Below are positions 17,905-27,163 of a DNA stretch of 64,000 nucleotides, one piece after another. Source of the stretch: JAEXOD01 sp963667875 (lineage in GTDB: Bacteria > Bacteroidota > Ignavibacteria > Ignavibacteriales > Melioribacteraceae); NCBI GenBank assembly GCA_963667875.2, contig CAXXGC010000003.1:186001-250000 (forward strand), written 5' to 3'. The position numbers and the translations under genes are program-made. The stretch's first letter is position 1. The number at the start of each line of letters is the position of its first letter. Under the pieces are notes generated by a model. It was not told the DNA's origin, did not search any database, and saw only the letters and a list, made by a program, of their open reading frames with translations.

Positions 17905-18906
17905 CTAAAATGTTGAATTTGTTTGTAAAACTTCTTTTGTTTGAATGTTTTGAATGAATGATATAACTTGTAACTTATCTTTTTGCCATTCGGGTTTAAT
18001 ATATGCAGTAAACGAAAATTCAGCAAAATTATTTAATGTCAGTTGATTTAATGATGTTCCGGTAAAATTTGGCACCATTTTACGCATAATATCGTAAAAC
18101 TTAGTTTCTAAATTGTTACCAGGAGGAGTGCTAAATTCAATTTCGGATTCCACCACAGCAATTTTTAAGTTTAAATTATCAAACTCGGTTATGGATTGGT
18201 TTAATTTATTAATACTTACCAATATAAAAAGCGAATCGTTTTTTATTGTTTTAGATACATCAATTCTAAAATTTGGAATTTTTTGCAAATTGGTATTTAT
18301 TGCTGATTTTATTGATATTGAATCCAAAGAGTTTGATGTAGAGCGTCCATCAATTAACGAAGTGGGTACATAATAAATATTATAAAAATTCATTGCATTG
18401 GAAATATCTGTATTGCCTGACAAATAAAAAGGATCGTTTAGGCTGGGGAAATTTGAATGATAACTTATGGCTACAACTTTAGAATGTCCGTAGGTGCTTT
18501 GGGTTAATGATTTAATTATTGAATTAGAAAACACACATGGTGCGCAGCTTACATTTGCAAAATCTTCAATTAAAACTATTTTTGCCTGTTCTTGAACTTG
18601 AAGTTCAGCCTCTATTAAATAATTATTATTATCCTCAACTGTTAATGAGTTATTAAATATATAATAACCATCTTTTATAAGTTTTATTTGATGAGTACCA
18701 ATTTTTACGTCAATAGTATCAGGGGTAACACAATTTGTATTTAAACCGTCAATAAATATTGCTGCTCCCGCTGGAGTGGAATTAAATACTATTTTTGCAG
18801 TATTTCCCAAATAACTTTGCTCAACGGGCGGTGAGGTTTCACATCCGGAAAAGAATAAAGTTAAAAGCAAAAATAATAGGGGAAATAACGAATTTAAATT
18901 TTTCAT
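17905..18906 (-). CDS. Omp28-like lipoprotein with PEGA domain and CxxC motif
   Basis: The start is the ATG at 18906 (333 residues). The lipobox is LFFSGC (C22). Residues about 36-103 are a PEGA domain (FNSTPAGAAIFIDG), a surface beta module. Residues about 108-330 match the Omp28-related thioredoxin-like family: IEDFANVSCAPC with C121 and C124, then YVPTSLIDG like a cis-proline loop. It is the first gene of the operon with the T9SS protein, TlpA and barrel protein. A thiol or disulfide role at the outer membrane is inferred from the CAPC motif and the TlpA neighbour. Confidence 0.82.
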   Translation of the reverse strand: MKNLNSLFPLLFLLLTLFFSGCETSPPVEQSYLGNTAKIVFNSTPAGAAIFIDGLNTNCVTPDTIDVKIGTHQIKLIKDGYYIFNNSLTVEDNNNYLIEAELQVQEQAKIVLIEDFANVSCAPCVFSNSIIKSLTQSTYGHSKVVAISYHSNFPSLNDPFYLSGNTDISNAMNFYNIYYVPTSLIDGRSTSNSLDSISIKSAINTNLQKIPNFRIDVSKTIKNDSLFILVSINKLNQSITEFDNLNLKIAVVESEIEFSTPPGNNLETKFYDIMRKMVPNFTGTSLNQLTLNNFAEFSFTAYIKPEWQKDKLQVISFIQNIQTKEVLQTNSTF

Positions 18907-19088
18907 AATATACTTTTGGTTAAATAACAAATTTAAGAATAAAATCACTTAAATAAAACAATTATATATTTATACGTGTTAAATTTAGATTCAAATGTAT
19001 AAAAAATCTTGCTGTTAAAAGAAAAATAAAGTAAATTTATATGGTTCAATCTTATTGGAAATTAAGAATAATTTTTAAGGTTTTTACA

Positions 19089-19628
19089 ATGAAAAAATAT
19101 TTTGTTTTTTTGTTACTTATTTTTCTTCCTGTTTTTATGCAGGCGCAAAAAACATTACAACCAAAACCAATAAAAGTTAAAAATCTAAATTCAAATACCA
19201 ATGTTTTACAGCCTAAGGAAATTAAAAATAATGCCATTAATAAGCAGGCATTTACTGATGCAGTTAAATTGGAAGAAAAAAAAGTTGAAACTGTAAAAGT
19301 TGTTACAGAAGAAAAAAAGACCCCTGTACTTGATAAGGAACTTTTTATTCCTAAAAGTTATATTTATGATAAAACTAAGGATAAAAAAGTAAAGGGGACA
19401 ATTTATTCCGATGGCTCTTTATTCTGTTATCAGGTAAGTGCCTATAAAAGCGAAAAAATTGCGAAAAATGAAAAAGATAAATTAAAGAAAAAAGGCTTTA
19501 CTGCTTATGTTCAGGAATATAAACAAACAAAAAAACCAACTTGGTACCGAGTAAGAATTGGTGATTTTGATACACTGGAAGAAGCGGAAGTTTCGTTAAA
19601 AACGTATAATAAAACAATTAAAAAATAA
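19089..19628 (+). CDS. Exported SPOR-domain protein
   Basis: The ATG at 19089 is chosen because it begins directly with a signal peptide (MKKYFVFLLLIFLPVFMQA) after AAGG; an earlier ATG at 19041 would add 16 residues that spoil it. The 179-residue protein has a low-complexity lysine/glutamate linker at about 25-105 and a SPOR domain (PF05036) at about 110-175 (FCYQVSAYKSEKIAKN, WYRVRIGDFDTLEEAE). SPOR domains bind peptidoglycan stripped of stem peptides and often mark division sites. It precedes a lipoprotein gene by 17 bases. Confidence 0.85.
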   Translation: MKKYFVFLLLIFLPVFMQAQKTLQPKPIKVKNLNSNTNVLQPKEIKNNAINKQAFTDAVKLEEKKVETVKVVTEEKKTPVLDKELFIPKSYIYDKTKDKKVKGTIYSDGSLFCYQVSAYKSEKIAKNEKDKLKKKGFTAYVQEYKQTKKPTWYRVRIGDFDTLEEAEVSLKTYNKTIKK

Positions 19629-19645
19629 ATAATTGCGGAGGCAGC

Positions 19646-20329
19646 ATGAGAATTAGTAACTTTTTAAAACTATTTTTTGTCTTAGTATCTTTTGTTGTGT
19701 TTGGATGCAGAACTTTACCCCCTGTTGAATTTGAAAATTCAAATCAGATTTTTATTGAAAAAACAGTAGATAAAATTAATCTCGGTTCCACTTTTCCAAT
19801 TCCAACCGGATCATCGGTTGCTCTTTTATCAATAGAAGCTGACAAAACACTGGATATTCCTATTGTAGCAACAATTGAGGATCAATTAGTACGTGCTTTA
19901 TTAAAAAACCAGTTTGTTGTTTTGGAACGTGATTGTGATATGTTAAAACATTTATTAAAAGAATCGCATCCAACAGATTTTAAGAATTCCTACTCTTTAG
20001 TAGTTCCTACTTATAACAAAAAGGGTGATTCCGTTGCAACTTCTTTTGATTTATTAAAAACACATCTTAAAGCTGCCGATTATATTGTATCTTATCGTAT
20101 TTTAGAATGCGGTTTAGTTTATGGCAGAAATGTTAGTGACGGTAATATTGAAAGGCAAGGTTTAGTACGGTTACATATCCGTGTACAACGTTCCGATTCA
20201 GGCGAGATTGTTTATGCCGAAAATTTAAGCGGTGAATATAAAGACAGAGTTCCTGCTGATTTTACTACATATTATGAAAATTATCACTATAATTATTATT
20301 CATCCGAATACCCCTTACAAAAGAAATAA
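19646..20329 (+). CDS. Lipoprotein with CsgG/FlgO-like fold
   Basis: A 227-residue lipoprotein with a strong ribosome-binding site (GGAGG upstream of the ATG) and the lipobox VVFGC. Residues about 50-190 show the order strand-helix-strand (SVALLSIEA, ATIEDQLVRALLKNQFVVLERD, LKAADYIVSYRILECG, VRLHIRVQRSDSGEIVYA), resembling CsgG/FlgO-type periplasmic lipoproteins. The tail is tyrosine-rich. It is probably co-transcribed with the SPOR protein and ends at a clear terminator. The role is likely envelope structure or export; specific function unknown. Confidence 0.72.
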   Translation: MRISNFLKLFFVLVSFVVFGCRTLPPVEFENSNQIFIEKTVDKINLGSTFPIPTGSSVALLSIEADKTLDIPIVATIEDQLVRALLKNQFVVLERDCDMLKHLLKESHPTDFKNSYSLVVPTYNKKGDSVATSFDLLKTHLKAADYIVSYRILECGLVYGRNVSDGNIERQGLVRLHIRVQRSDSGEIVYAENLSGEYKDRVPADFTTYYENYHYNYYSSEYPLQKK

Positions 20330-20346
20330 AATAATTAATTGTACTC

Positions 20347-20377
20347 AAAGGCTGTCGTTTTAGGCAGCCTTTTTAAT
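20347..20377 (+). terminator. Rho-independent terminator after the SPOR/lipoprotein operon
   Basis: The arms AAAGGCTG and CAGCCTTT surround a loop of about ten bases, followed by TTTTAATTTT. The hairpin begins 18 bases after the lipoprotein stop. Confidence 0.85.
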
Positions 20378-20464
20378 TTTAAATAGCTTATCCCGAATTT
20401 TGCATTAGAAATAAAATGAAGTGTTTTTACGTCATAATGTGCTAAGAATGAGTAAAAACAATCA

Positions 20465-20937
20465 GGGCTGAAGCCCGATTTATTTTATTGGTATCACCCC
20501 CAGCATAAACAGGTTGTGCGAAAATTGGGGATAATATATCCAAAGGTGGCACGGCTCTGCCGTGCTGGTGGTTGGTGGGGGTGCGCGTTATTACAAACAT
20601 GGCACTTCTCCGAAGTGCTTGTATGGGAATAGCAAAGCTATAACTAAAGTTGTTACAATAAGTTAGAAGGTTTTAAAATAACCCAAGCTTTTAAGCTGGG
20701 GATCTGGAAAAGAAAATATTGGGTTTTAACCCAAGCATAATAATAGTGGACGATAATGAAAATTAACAGAAAACGTGTCATTCCCCAATTTTCACACAGT
20801 CTGTAAATGCTGGGGTTATTTAAACAAAAGATTATAACTATGTAAGTTATTGTATATCAACAAATTAGCTTTAATTTTAAATAACCACATCCTTTAGGGC
20901 GTGGGTAAAGATAAACCCCAAATATGGCCTTTAGGCC
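20465..20937. repeat. Cluster of mini-hairpins framed by an inverted repeat
   Basis: The gene-free stretch 20378-21078 holds many short perfect hairpins with tiny loops: GGGCT-GA-AGCCC (20465-20476), GCACGGC-TCT-GCCGTGC (20549-20565), GCACTTC-TCC-GAAGTGC (20602-20618), TTGGGTT-TT-AACCCAA (20719-20734) and GGCCT-TT-AGGCC (20926-20937). Two 33-base arms in opposite orientation (20498-20530 and 20783-20815) match at 28 of 33 positions. No coding potential is seen. It looks like intergenic mobile or structural repeat DNA. Confidence 0.6.
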
Positions 20938-21078
20938 TGATTAAATATTTTTAAATTCAATTATTTTGCGTTGGATAGTTGTTTTAATTTGCATTTATAA
21001 AACACATAACGATTTTTCATAAACTGTTATTAATAAAGAAATTAAAAATTATTATAATTCCTATTGTAAAATCTGGGC

Positions 21079-21441
21079 TTAAATAATTTTAGAAATTTTT
21101 TCGTAAATGGTTTGCATGTTTGCCGGCTTTAGCATATAATCGCTTACACCAAGTGAAACTGCTTTTTGAATAATTTCCCGGCTTTTATTAGAGGTCATTA
21201 CCATTATTGGTATATCATTATATGAGATGTCCTTTCTGATTGCTTCTAAAAACTCAATTCCGCCCATTACAGGCATTTCTATATCAAGCATAATTAAGTT
21301 TGGTATATCTTCTTTTAAATGGTCAAGTGCCTCTTGCCCGTTTTTAGCTGTATCAACCTTAAATTCGCCCCGCATTAAAAGTGCTTTTTGTAACATTAAT
21401 GAAAATGCCGCACTATCATCAACTACAAGTACTTTTTTCAT
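21079..21441 (-). CDS. CheY-like single-domain response regulator
   Basis: A 120-residue stand-alone receiver domain (PF00072). The acidic pair is D8-D9, the phospho-acceptor is D53 (IMLDIEMP), and the switch residues T83 and K105 are present, so it should be phosphorylatable. There is no output domain; it would act by protein contact. No kinase is adjacent, the nearest being the orphan kinase at 6618-8798. It is transcribed alone. The 21442-21645 spacer is AT-rich without recognised features. Confidence 0.92.
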   Translation of the reverse strand: MKKVLVVDDSAAFSLMLQKALLMRGEFKVDTAKNGQEALDHLKEDIPNLIMLDIEMPVMGGIEFLEAIRKDISYNDIPIMVMTSNKSREIIQKAVSLGVSDYMLKPANMQTIYEKISKII

Positions 21442-21645
21442 CTATTTCCCTTATAAAACACAAAATTGAACAAAAAATTGTATTTAAATTTTAACTGTGT
21501 AAATTTTAATCTGACTTTAAATGTATGAAATTATCAAAAATTATGAAACAACAAATTAATTGATTATTTGAAAAAATAAAATTAGTTGCTATTTAATAAA
21601 AAAATATTTAAAATATAGTGTTCAAATGTTTACTAATATGCAAAA

Positions 21646-23325
21646 ATGATGGAAAAAAGTATTATAGGAATAGATATGCAAAACTATCGCTTGCCGGAAA
21701 CCAGGCGGAGTATAGAATTAGTTCCTGTTGTTTACCCCGAAGTGGCACGCAGCACGGGAACTGTTGATTTTGATATTTATGATTATGAAATGCTTTTTAA
21801 CGACGAAGCCACAAAAAAAATAATACGCGAAGGAAATACCGTTGGGTGTTTTTATATCGAATCACCCGGAATGAGGTCGTTATTAAAAAAACTTACCTGC
21901 GATACTTTTGAAATGCTTACCGCCGCAAGTTCTGTTATTCGTCCCGGAGTGGCTGAAAGCGGTATGATGCAGGAGTTTATTTTAAGGCACAAAAATCCTG
22001 CTTTGCGAAAATATCTTATACCCGAATTAAAACAGTATTTAGGCGAAACTTACGGTGTAATGATATATCAGGAAGATGTTATTAAAGTTGCTCATCATAT
22101 AGCCGGGTTAACGCTTGAAGAGGCCGATTTATTACGCCGTGCAATGAGCGGTAAAATGAGGTCGCACAATGCAATGGGACAAATAAAGGAACGGTTTTTT
22201 TCGTCCATGCATGATAAGGGATATAAAGAATTTGTAAGCAAAGAACTTTGGCGGCAGATTGAATCGTTTGCCGGTTATGCGTTTTGTAAGGCACATAGTG
22301 CTTCTTTTGCTTTGCTTTCGTTTCAGGTTGCTTATCTTAAAGTACATTATCCGGCGGAATTTTTGGCAAGTGTTCTTTCCAACATGGGGGGATATTATTC
22401 CGCCGCGGTTTATATTCAGGAATCAAAAAGGTTAAATATTAAAGTGATGCTGCCGTGTGTTAATAAAAGTGATTATGAATATTCGGGAGCCGATAATGTA
22501 ATTAGAATTGGATTTATGGCAATCAAGGGACTGAGAAAACAAACCGCCGATAAAATTATTGCCGAACGGAATAACGGGGGTCAATTTGGTTCGCTTATGG
22601 ATTTTATTACAAGGATTAAACCGGGTTACGAAGATACATGTTTGCTTATAAGATGCGGCGCAATGGTCTGTTTTGGTAAAACCCGTCCAACTTTAATGCG
22701 TTTGCTTGATGTTTATATTAAACATAGACGGGTTTTGGATAACGACTATATGAACTTGTTTATAAATGAATCGTTTGTGCTTGAAAAAGAAGTTGAAACG
22801 GATAGGGAATATAGCATAGAAGAAATGTGTACTATTGAATATGAATTGTTTGGATATATGGTTACGCGTCATCCGCTGGAGTTTTTTAATAACGTAATAA
22901 ATAGAAGTGATATTGTAAAAGCCGCCGATATGAAAAATTTTAACGGTAAAAAAATAAAAATGATCGGCTGGTATATGACTTCTAAAAGGATTAAAACTAA
23001 AAAAAGTCAAATTATGAAATTCCTTTCTTTGGAGGATTTAACGGGTACTTTTGAAGCTGTTATTTTCCCTAAGGTTTATGAACAATACGCCGAACAAACA
23101 CTTTCCATGGGACCGTATTTAATTGAGGGTGTAGTTGATGTTGAAGGGGGAAACAATATTGTTGTTAACAAACTGGCTGTTCTTACGGCTAAGGAAGTTA
23201 AAGGTATTACACAAAAAGACAGCGCGGAAAATAAATATTTTGGCGATGTTGAACATGTTGATGAAAGTGAATTTGAAATTGTAAATTTTTTAGACAAGGA
23301 AAAGCTAAAACAAGCCTATATTTAA
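21646..23325 (+). CDS. DnaE-type DNA polymerase III alpha, N-terminal half missing
   Basis: A 559-residue product that aligns with only the second half of C-family polymerases (usual length about 970-1160). Recognised blocks: GCFYIESPGMRSLLKKL, SSVIRPGVAESGMM, ETYGVMIYQEDVIKVAH, RRAMSGK and GYAFCKAHSASFALLS (fingers), a helix-hairpin-helix region at about 285-320, and an OB-fold at about 430-510. The PHP domain and the palm segment with the PDxDxD catalytic aspartates are absent, and the first 40 residues look unrelated. No upstream frame supplies the rest. The motifs resemble FCB-group error-prone DnaE2-like proteins. It is probably a 5'-truncated relic without polymerase activity, although the remaining frame is uninterrupted. 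Confidence 0.75.
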   Translation: MMEKSIIGIDMQNYRLPETRRSIELVPVVYPEVARSTGTVDFDIYDYEMLFNDEATKKIIREGNTVGCFYIESPGMRSLLKKLTCDTFEMLTAASSVIRPGVAESGMMQEFILRHKNPALRKYLIPELKQYLGETYGVMIYQEDVIKVAHHIAGLTLEEADLLRRAMSGKMRSHNAMGQIKERFFSSMHDKGYKEFVSKELWRQIESFAGYAFCKAHSASFALLSFQVAYLKVHYPAEFLASVLSNMGGYYSAAVYIQESKRLNIKVMLPCVNKSDYEYSGADNVIRIGFMAIKGLRKQTADKIIAERNNGGQFGSLMDFITRIKPGYEDTCLLIRCGAMVCFGKTRPTLMRLLDVYIKHRRVLDNDYMNLFINESFVLEKEVETDREYSIEEMCTIEYELFGYMVTRHPLEFFNNVINRSDIVKAADMKNFNGKKIKMIGWYMTSKRIKTKKSQIMKFLSLEDLTGTFEAVIFPKVYEQYAEQTLSMGPYLIEGVVDVEGGNNIVVNKLAVLTAKEVKGITQKDSAENKYFGDVEHVDESEFEIVNFLDKEKLKQAYI

Positions 23326-23880
23326 GGTTAAGTGTTAAAGGTTGAAGGTTAAATGGAAGGGATAATTTTGAATTCTCAATTTTTAATTTTTAATTAAAAT
23401 CATGGAAATCCTTTAATCAGGTTAATCAGGTTAATCATGGTTCAGATAATGGTTAAATCTGTGCAATCCGCGTTTTATGGTTTTTGTTTAGGAAAATATG
23501 CAACCCGCTCTGGGGTTGTTGGTTTTTGGGGTGGCGTTTGGTTACAAACATGCCACATCGCTGATGTGGGTTTGATAAAAAGGAATTTTGAATTCTCAAT
23601 TCTTAGTTTTTAATTAAAACAAAAAGCAAAAAAAAAGATAATGGAACACAGATGACACAGATTACGCAGATGAACACGGATAAAGCAATTTTTAATTCTC
23701 AATTTTTAATTTTTAATTAAAAATATTTGGACACGAATTGATAAAGGACGTATTTCTTTAACATTGCAACTGCTTTTAGTTGTACAGCAAGCTTCAGCTT
23801 GCGGTTTGTTGAATTATTTAAGTAAAGTCGCTATATTAATAAAAGAAAATAATAAAAAAATATAAATACAAATGGAATAA
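23326..23880. repeat. Composite intergenic repeat upstream of the first beta-helix gene
   Basis: The block from 23397 to about 23815 recurs nearly unchanged at 26470-26870, downstream of the same gene. It contains TTTAATCAGGTTAATCATGG and ATCTGTGCAATCCGCG phrases, the hairpin pair AACCC-GCTCTG-GGGTT and CCACATC-GCT-GATGTGG, a phrase ACACAGATGACACAGATTAC, and GCAAGCT-TC-AGCTTGC. No reading frame is supported. The pieces reappear in the 25.7-27.1 and 39.1-41.0 kb spacers. Confidence 0.75.
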
Positions 23881-23916
23881 ATTTTCAATTAATCTGGTTT
23901 TAAGGAGCACAAACTA

Positions 23917-25713
23917 ATGTTAAATTATTTCACAAAAATAATTTTAACTATAATATTATTGTTTACAGGTACTAATCTATTTAGTGAAACGCGATATGTA
24001 AGTAAAACAGGTAGTAGTATTGCACCCTATGTTACATGGGTTACTGCATGCGACAGCCTGCAAAAATGTTTCGATTATTGTCAAAGCGGTGATACTGTTT
24101 ACGTTGACAGAGGTATTTACAGAGAAACAATATTTGTTCAAAACAAAGATTTAACAATAATTGGTGTGGATACCGATGAATGTATAATTGACGGAACAGG
24201 AATTAATGGGAAAATAAATAAGTTTATTTTATGTTTTTTTGAAGATTCAAATATTAATATCAGAAATTTGTCTTTTAAGAAAAAAAAGGTTGAAGAGTCG
24301 GTTAATTATTTTGCTTTATATTTTAGAAGAAGTTATTGTAATCTAAATAATTGTAATATTGATTCCACGAATAGAGGATTAAGTATTCCAATTGGTGGAA
24401 TAGTTAAAAATACCATTATTAGAAACGCCGTAAAAGGAGTTGGAGCCGGAGACAATAATGGTTATAATTATGAAATAAAAAACTGTGTAATTCATATATT
24501 AAATACTGAAAACTATTCAAAAGGTATTTACAATATGGATGACAATTGCCAATATACCATAACAGATAATATATTAATAACCGACCCATCCCCCGATGGT
24601 TATTACGCAATGGAACTTTCCACCAACAAAAAAATAATAATACGCAATAATTTAATATACGGCTTTAAATACGGCATGGGGTTATTTTCCCTGCCCGGTA
24701 CTGAACTTGACACCACGTTTGTAGTTAACAACACTATATTAAAAAGTGCTTATTACGGCATAGAAATTGGGAATTTGCCTAAACCGTTTGTAATAAAAAA
24801 CAACATTTTTGCGCATAATTATAAAGGAGTGTGGTCGTATGGAGAACAGGGGGATGTGGATTATAATTTGTTTTACGACAACACATATTTACACTACCAA
24901 AACCTGCCTTTAGGGCCAAATGATATAACAGCCGACCCAATGTTTTTTAATGATACGGCTGCTTTGTTAGGCGGCACTTACGATTACCGGCTGCAAAAAT
25001 ATTCACCTGCCATTGATAGAGGTGATCCGTCTCTTAAGGATGTAAACGGCACCAGAAGTGATATTGGAATGTATGGCGGGCCGTTTGGAACAACTTATAA
25101 TTATTTGGATTTAGCACCAAAACAGGTTAAAAACTTAAAAGCTGTTTACCAGCCGGATACAAACCGTGTTAAACTTACATGGAATAAAAATACTGAATAT
25201 GATTTTAAACAATATTATATATACAAAGATATTAAGGCTAATTTTGCAATAGACAGCACTAACAGAATAGCTGTAACCACAGAACCAATATTTTATGATA
25301 CGTTAAATAAAGAAACCATAAAAGTATATTATAAAATAACAGCAATTGACAGCACAGGAAACCAAGGAGTAAATTCAACGGAAGTAAATGTAACCATTAC
25401 TGAAAATGAAGAAGCAATAATAACCGAAAATATGGATTATGCTTTGTACCAAAATTACCCAAATCCGTTTAACCCAAGTACAACAATAAGTTATAGTTTA
25501 AGAGAACAGGGAGAAGTTAGAATAAAACTTTACACTGTAACTGGTGAATTAATAAAAACTGTTGTTGAAGGCACCAAAAACAAAGGATACAACGAAACAA
25601 AAATAGATATGAGTAATTATACAAGCGGCATATATTTATACAGATTGGAAGTAACGGGAGCGGGTAAAATACCGGCATTTAACGATTTGAAAAAAATGGT
25701 TTTTATAAAATAA
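23917..25713 (+). CDS. T9SS-secreted parallel beta-helix protein, paralog 1
   Basis: A 598-residue protein with AAGGAG upstream of the ATG and a signal peptide at 1-22. Residues about 25-390 form a right-handed parallel beta-helix (repeated NN-I and IKNN-I ladders, CDSLQKCFDYCQSGDTVYV start, ending SPAIDRGDPSLKDVNGTRSDIGMYGGP as in pectate-lyase-like surface proteins). Residues about 400-490 are a fibronectin type III-like domain, and about 510-598 the T9SS sorting domain (YQNYPNPFNPSTT). No polysaccharide-lyase catalytic residues can be assigned; a surface or glycan-binding role is likely. It is paralogous to 37238-39052, and both are bounded by the same repeats. Confidence 0.87.
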   Translation: MLNYFTKIILTIILLFTGTNLFSETRYVSKTGSSIAPYVTWVTACDSLQKCFDYCQSGDTVYVDRGIYRETIFVQNKDLTIIGVDTDECIIDGTGINGKINKFILCFFEDSNINIRNLSFKKKKVEESVNYFALYFRRSYCNLNNCNIDSTNRGLSIPIGGIVKNTIIRNAVKGVGAGDNNGYNYEIKNCVIHILNTENYSKGIYNMDDNCQYTITDNILITDPSPDGYYAMELSTNKKIIIRNNLIYGFKYGMGLFSLPGTELDTTFVVNNTILKSAYYGIEIGNLPKPFVIKNNIFAHNYKGVWSYGEQGDVDYNLFYDNTYLHYQNLPLGPNDITADPMFFNDTAALLGGTYDYRLQKYSPAIDRGDPSLKDVNGTRSDIGMYGGPFGTTYNYLDLAPKQVKNLKAVYQPDTNRVKLTWNKNTEYDFKQYYIYKDIKANFAIDSTNRIAVTTEPIFYDTLNKETIKVYYKITAIDSTGNQGVNSTEVNVTITENEEAIITENMDYALYQNYPNPFNPSTTISYSLREQGEVRIKLYTVTGELIKTVVEGTKNKGYNETKIDMSNYTSGIYLYRLEVTGAGKIPAFNDLKKMVFIK

Positions 25714-27089
25714 TTATGAATGATGAATTATCAATTATGAATTAAAACGGATAAAATAACTACCGATTAGTGTGATATTAACCTAACATTATAATTGTTT
25801 TTAATTGTAGCGCGAGTTTCAACTCGCAAGCTTATAAAATATTAATTAATTTAAAGCAGAATAAATCTCACCCAACAAATAAAAGTATTCAGATGAATTG
25901 GGAAATAGTTCTTTTTCAAATCTAAATATAAAAATCTGTGTAAATCGGTTAAATCTGTGTAATCTGCGTTCTATGGTTTTTGTTTAAGAGAAATGTTTTT
26001 TGTTGGTCAATTTATTGGGTTTATAATGTCACCCGTTCCGGGTTTTAATTCCTCTGCTCCATCATTGTGCTATAATAATGCCATCCCGTCGGGATTAAAA
26101 ACAAAGCAGATTTCTTTGTCAAAAAGGGTTTTGTTAAAATCATGATAATCACAAAAATCACATAAATCATGGTTCAGACAATTATTAAAATCATGGAAAT
26201 CCTTTAATCAGGTTAATCATGGTTCAGATAATGGTTAAATCTGTGTAATCTGCGTTCCATGGTTTTTGTTTAAGAGAAATGTTTTTTTTGCAATTTATTC
26301 GTTTTATAATGTCACCCGTTCCGGGTTTTAATTCCTCTGCTCCATCATTGTGCTATAATAATGCCATCCCGTCGGGATTAAAAACAAAGCAGATTTCTTT
26401 GTCAAAAAGGGTTTTGTTAAAATCATGATAATCACAAAAATCACATAAATCATGGTTCAGACAATTATTAAAATCATGGAAATCCTTTAATCAGGTTAAT
26501 CATGGTTCAGATAATGGTTAAATCTGTGTAATCCGCGTTTTATGGTTTTTGTTTAAGAGAATATGCAACCCGCTCTGGGGTTGTATGGTGTTTGGGGTGG
26601 CGTTAGGTTACAAACATGCCACATCGCTGATGTGGGTTTGATAAAAAGGAATTTTTAATTCTTAGTTTTTAATTAAAACAAAAAGCAAAAAAAAAGATAA
26701 TGGAACACAGATGACACAGATTACGCAGATGAACACGGATAAAGCAATTTTTAATTCTCAATTCTTAATTTTTAATTAAAAACATTTGGACAAGGATTGA
26801 TTAAGGACGAATTGCCTTAATATTGCGGCTGCTTTTAATTGTAGAGCTTCAGCTTGCAGATTGTTAAAATTTTATTGGGATTTTAAGCGAGATAAATATC
26901 ACCCTACAATTAAAAGTATTCAGATGAATTGGTAAAAAGTAGTTTGTCAAATCTAAATATTAAAATCTGTGAAAATCCGTTAAATCTGCGTAATCTGCGT
27001 TCTATGGTTTTTGTTGAAATCATGCCAATCACTAAAATCATATAAATCATGCTTCAGACAATCTTTTAATTCATAATTCATAATTCATA
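25714..27089. repeat. Long intergenic repeat array with a 285-bp tandem duplication
   Basis: This gene-free spacer contains GCGAGTT-TC-AACTCGC near 25810, then two nearly identical tandem units of about 285 bp (25951-26236 and 26237-26519). Each unit carries ACCCG-TTC-CGGGT, ATCCC-GTC-GGGAT and the TTTAATCAGGTTAATCATGG phrase. The block 26470-26870 then duplicates 23397-23815. It ends with short TTCATAA repeats near 27070-27089. Confidence 0.8.
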
Positions 27090-27163
27090 AGCCGGACAAG
27101 CCGGAACCAAAAAAAAAGCATATATTTGTAAATTCAAATTAACAAACAAATGTGAGCAGAACA

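Noticed and set aside
25951..26519. Possible CRISPR array
   Set aside because: Units are about 285 bp and nearly identical throughout, without short repeats and unique spacers; there are no cas genes.
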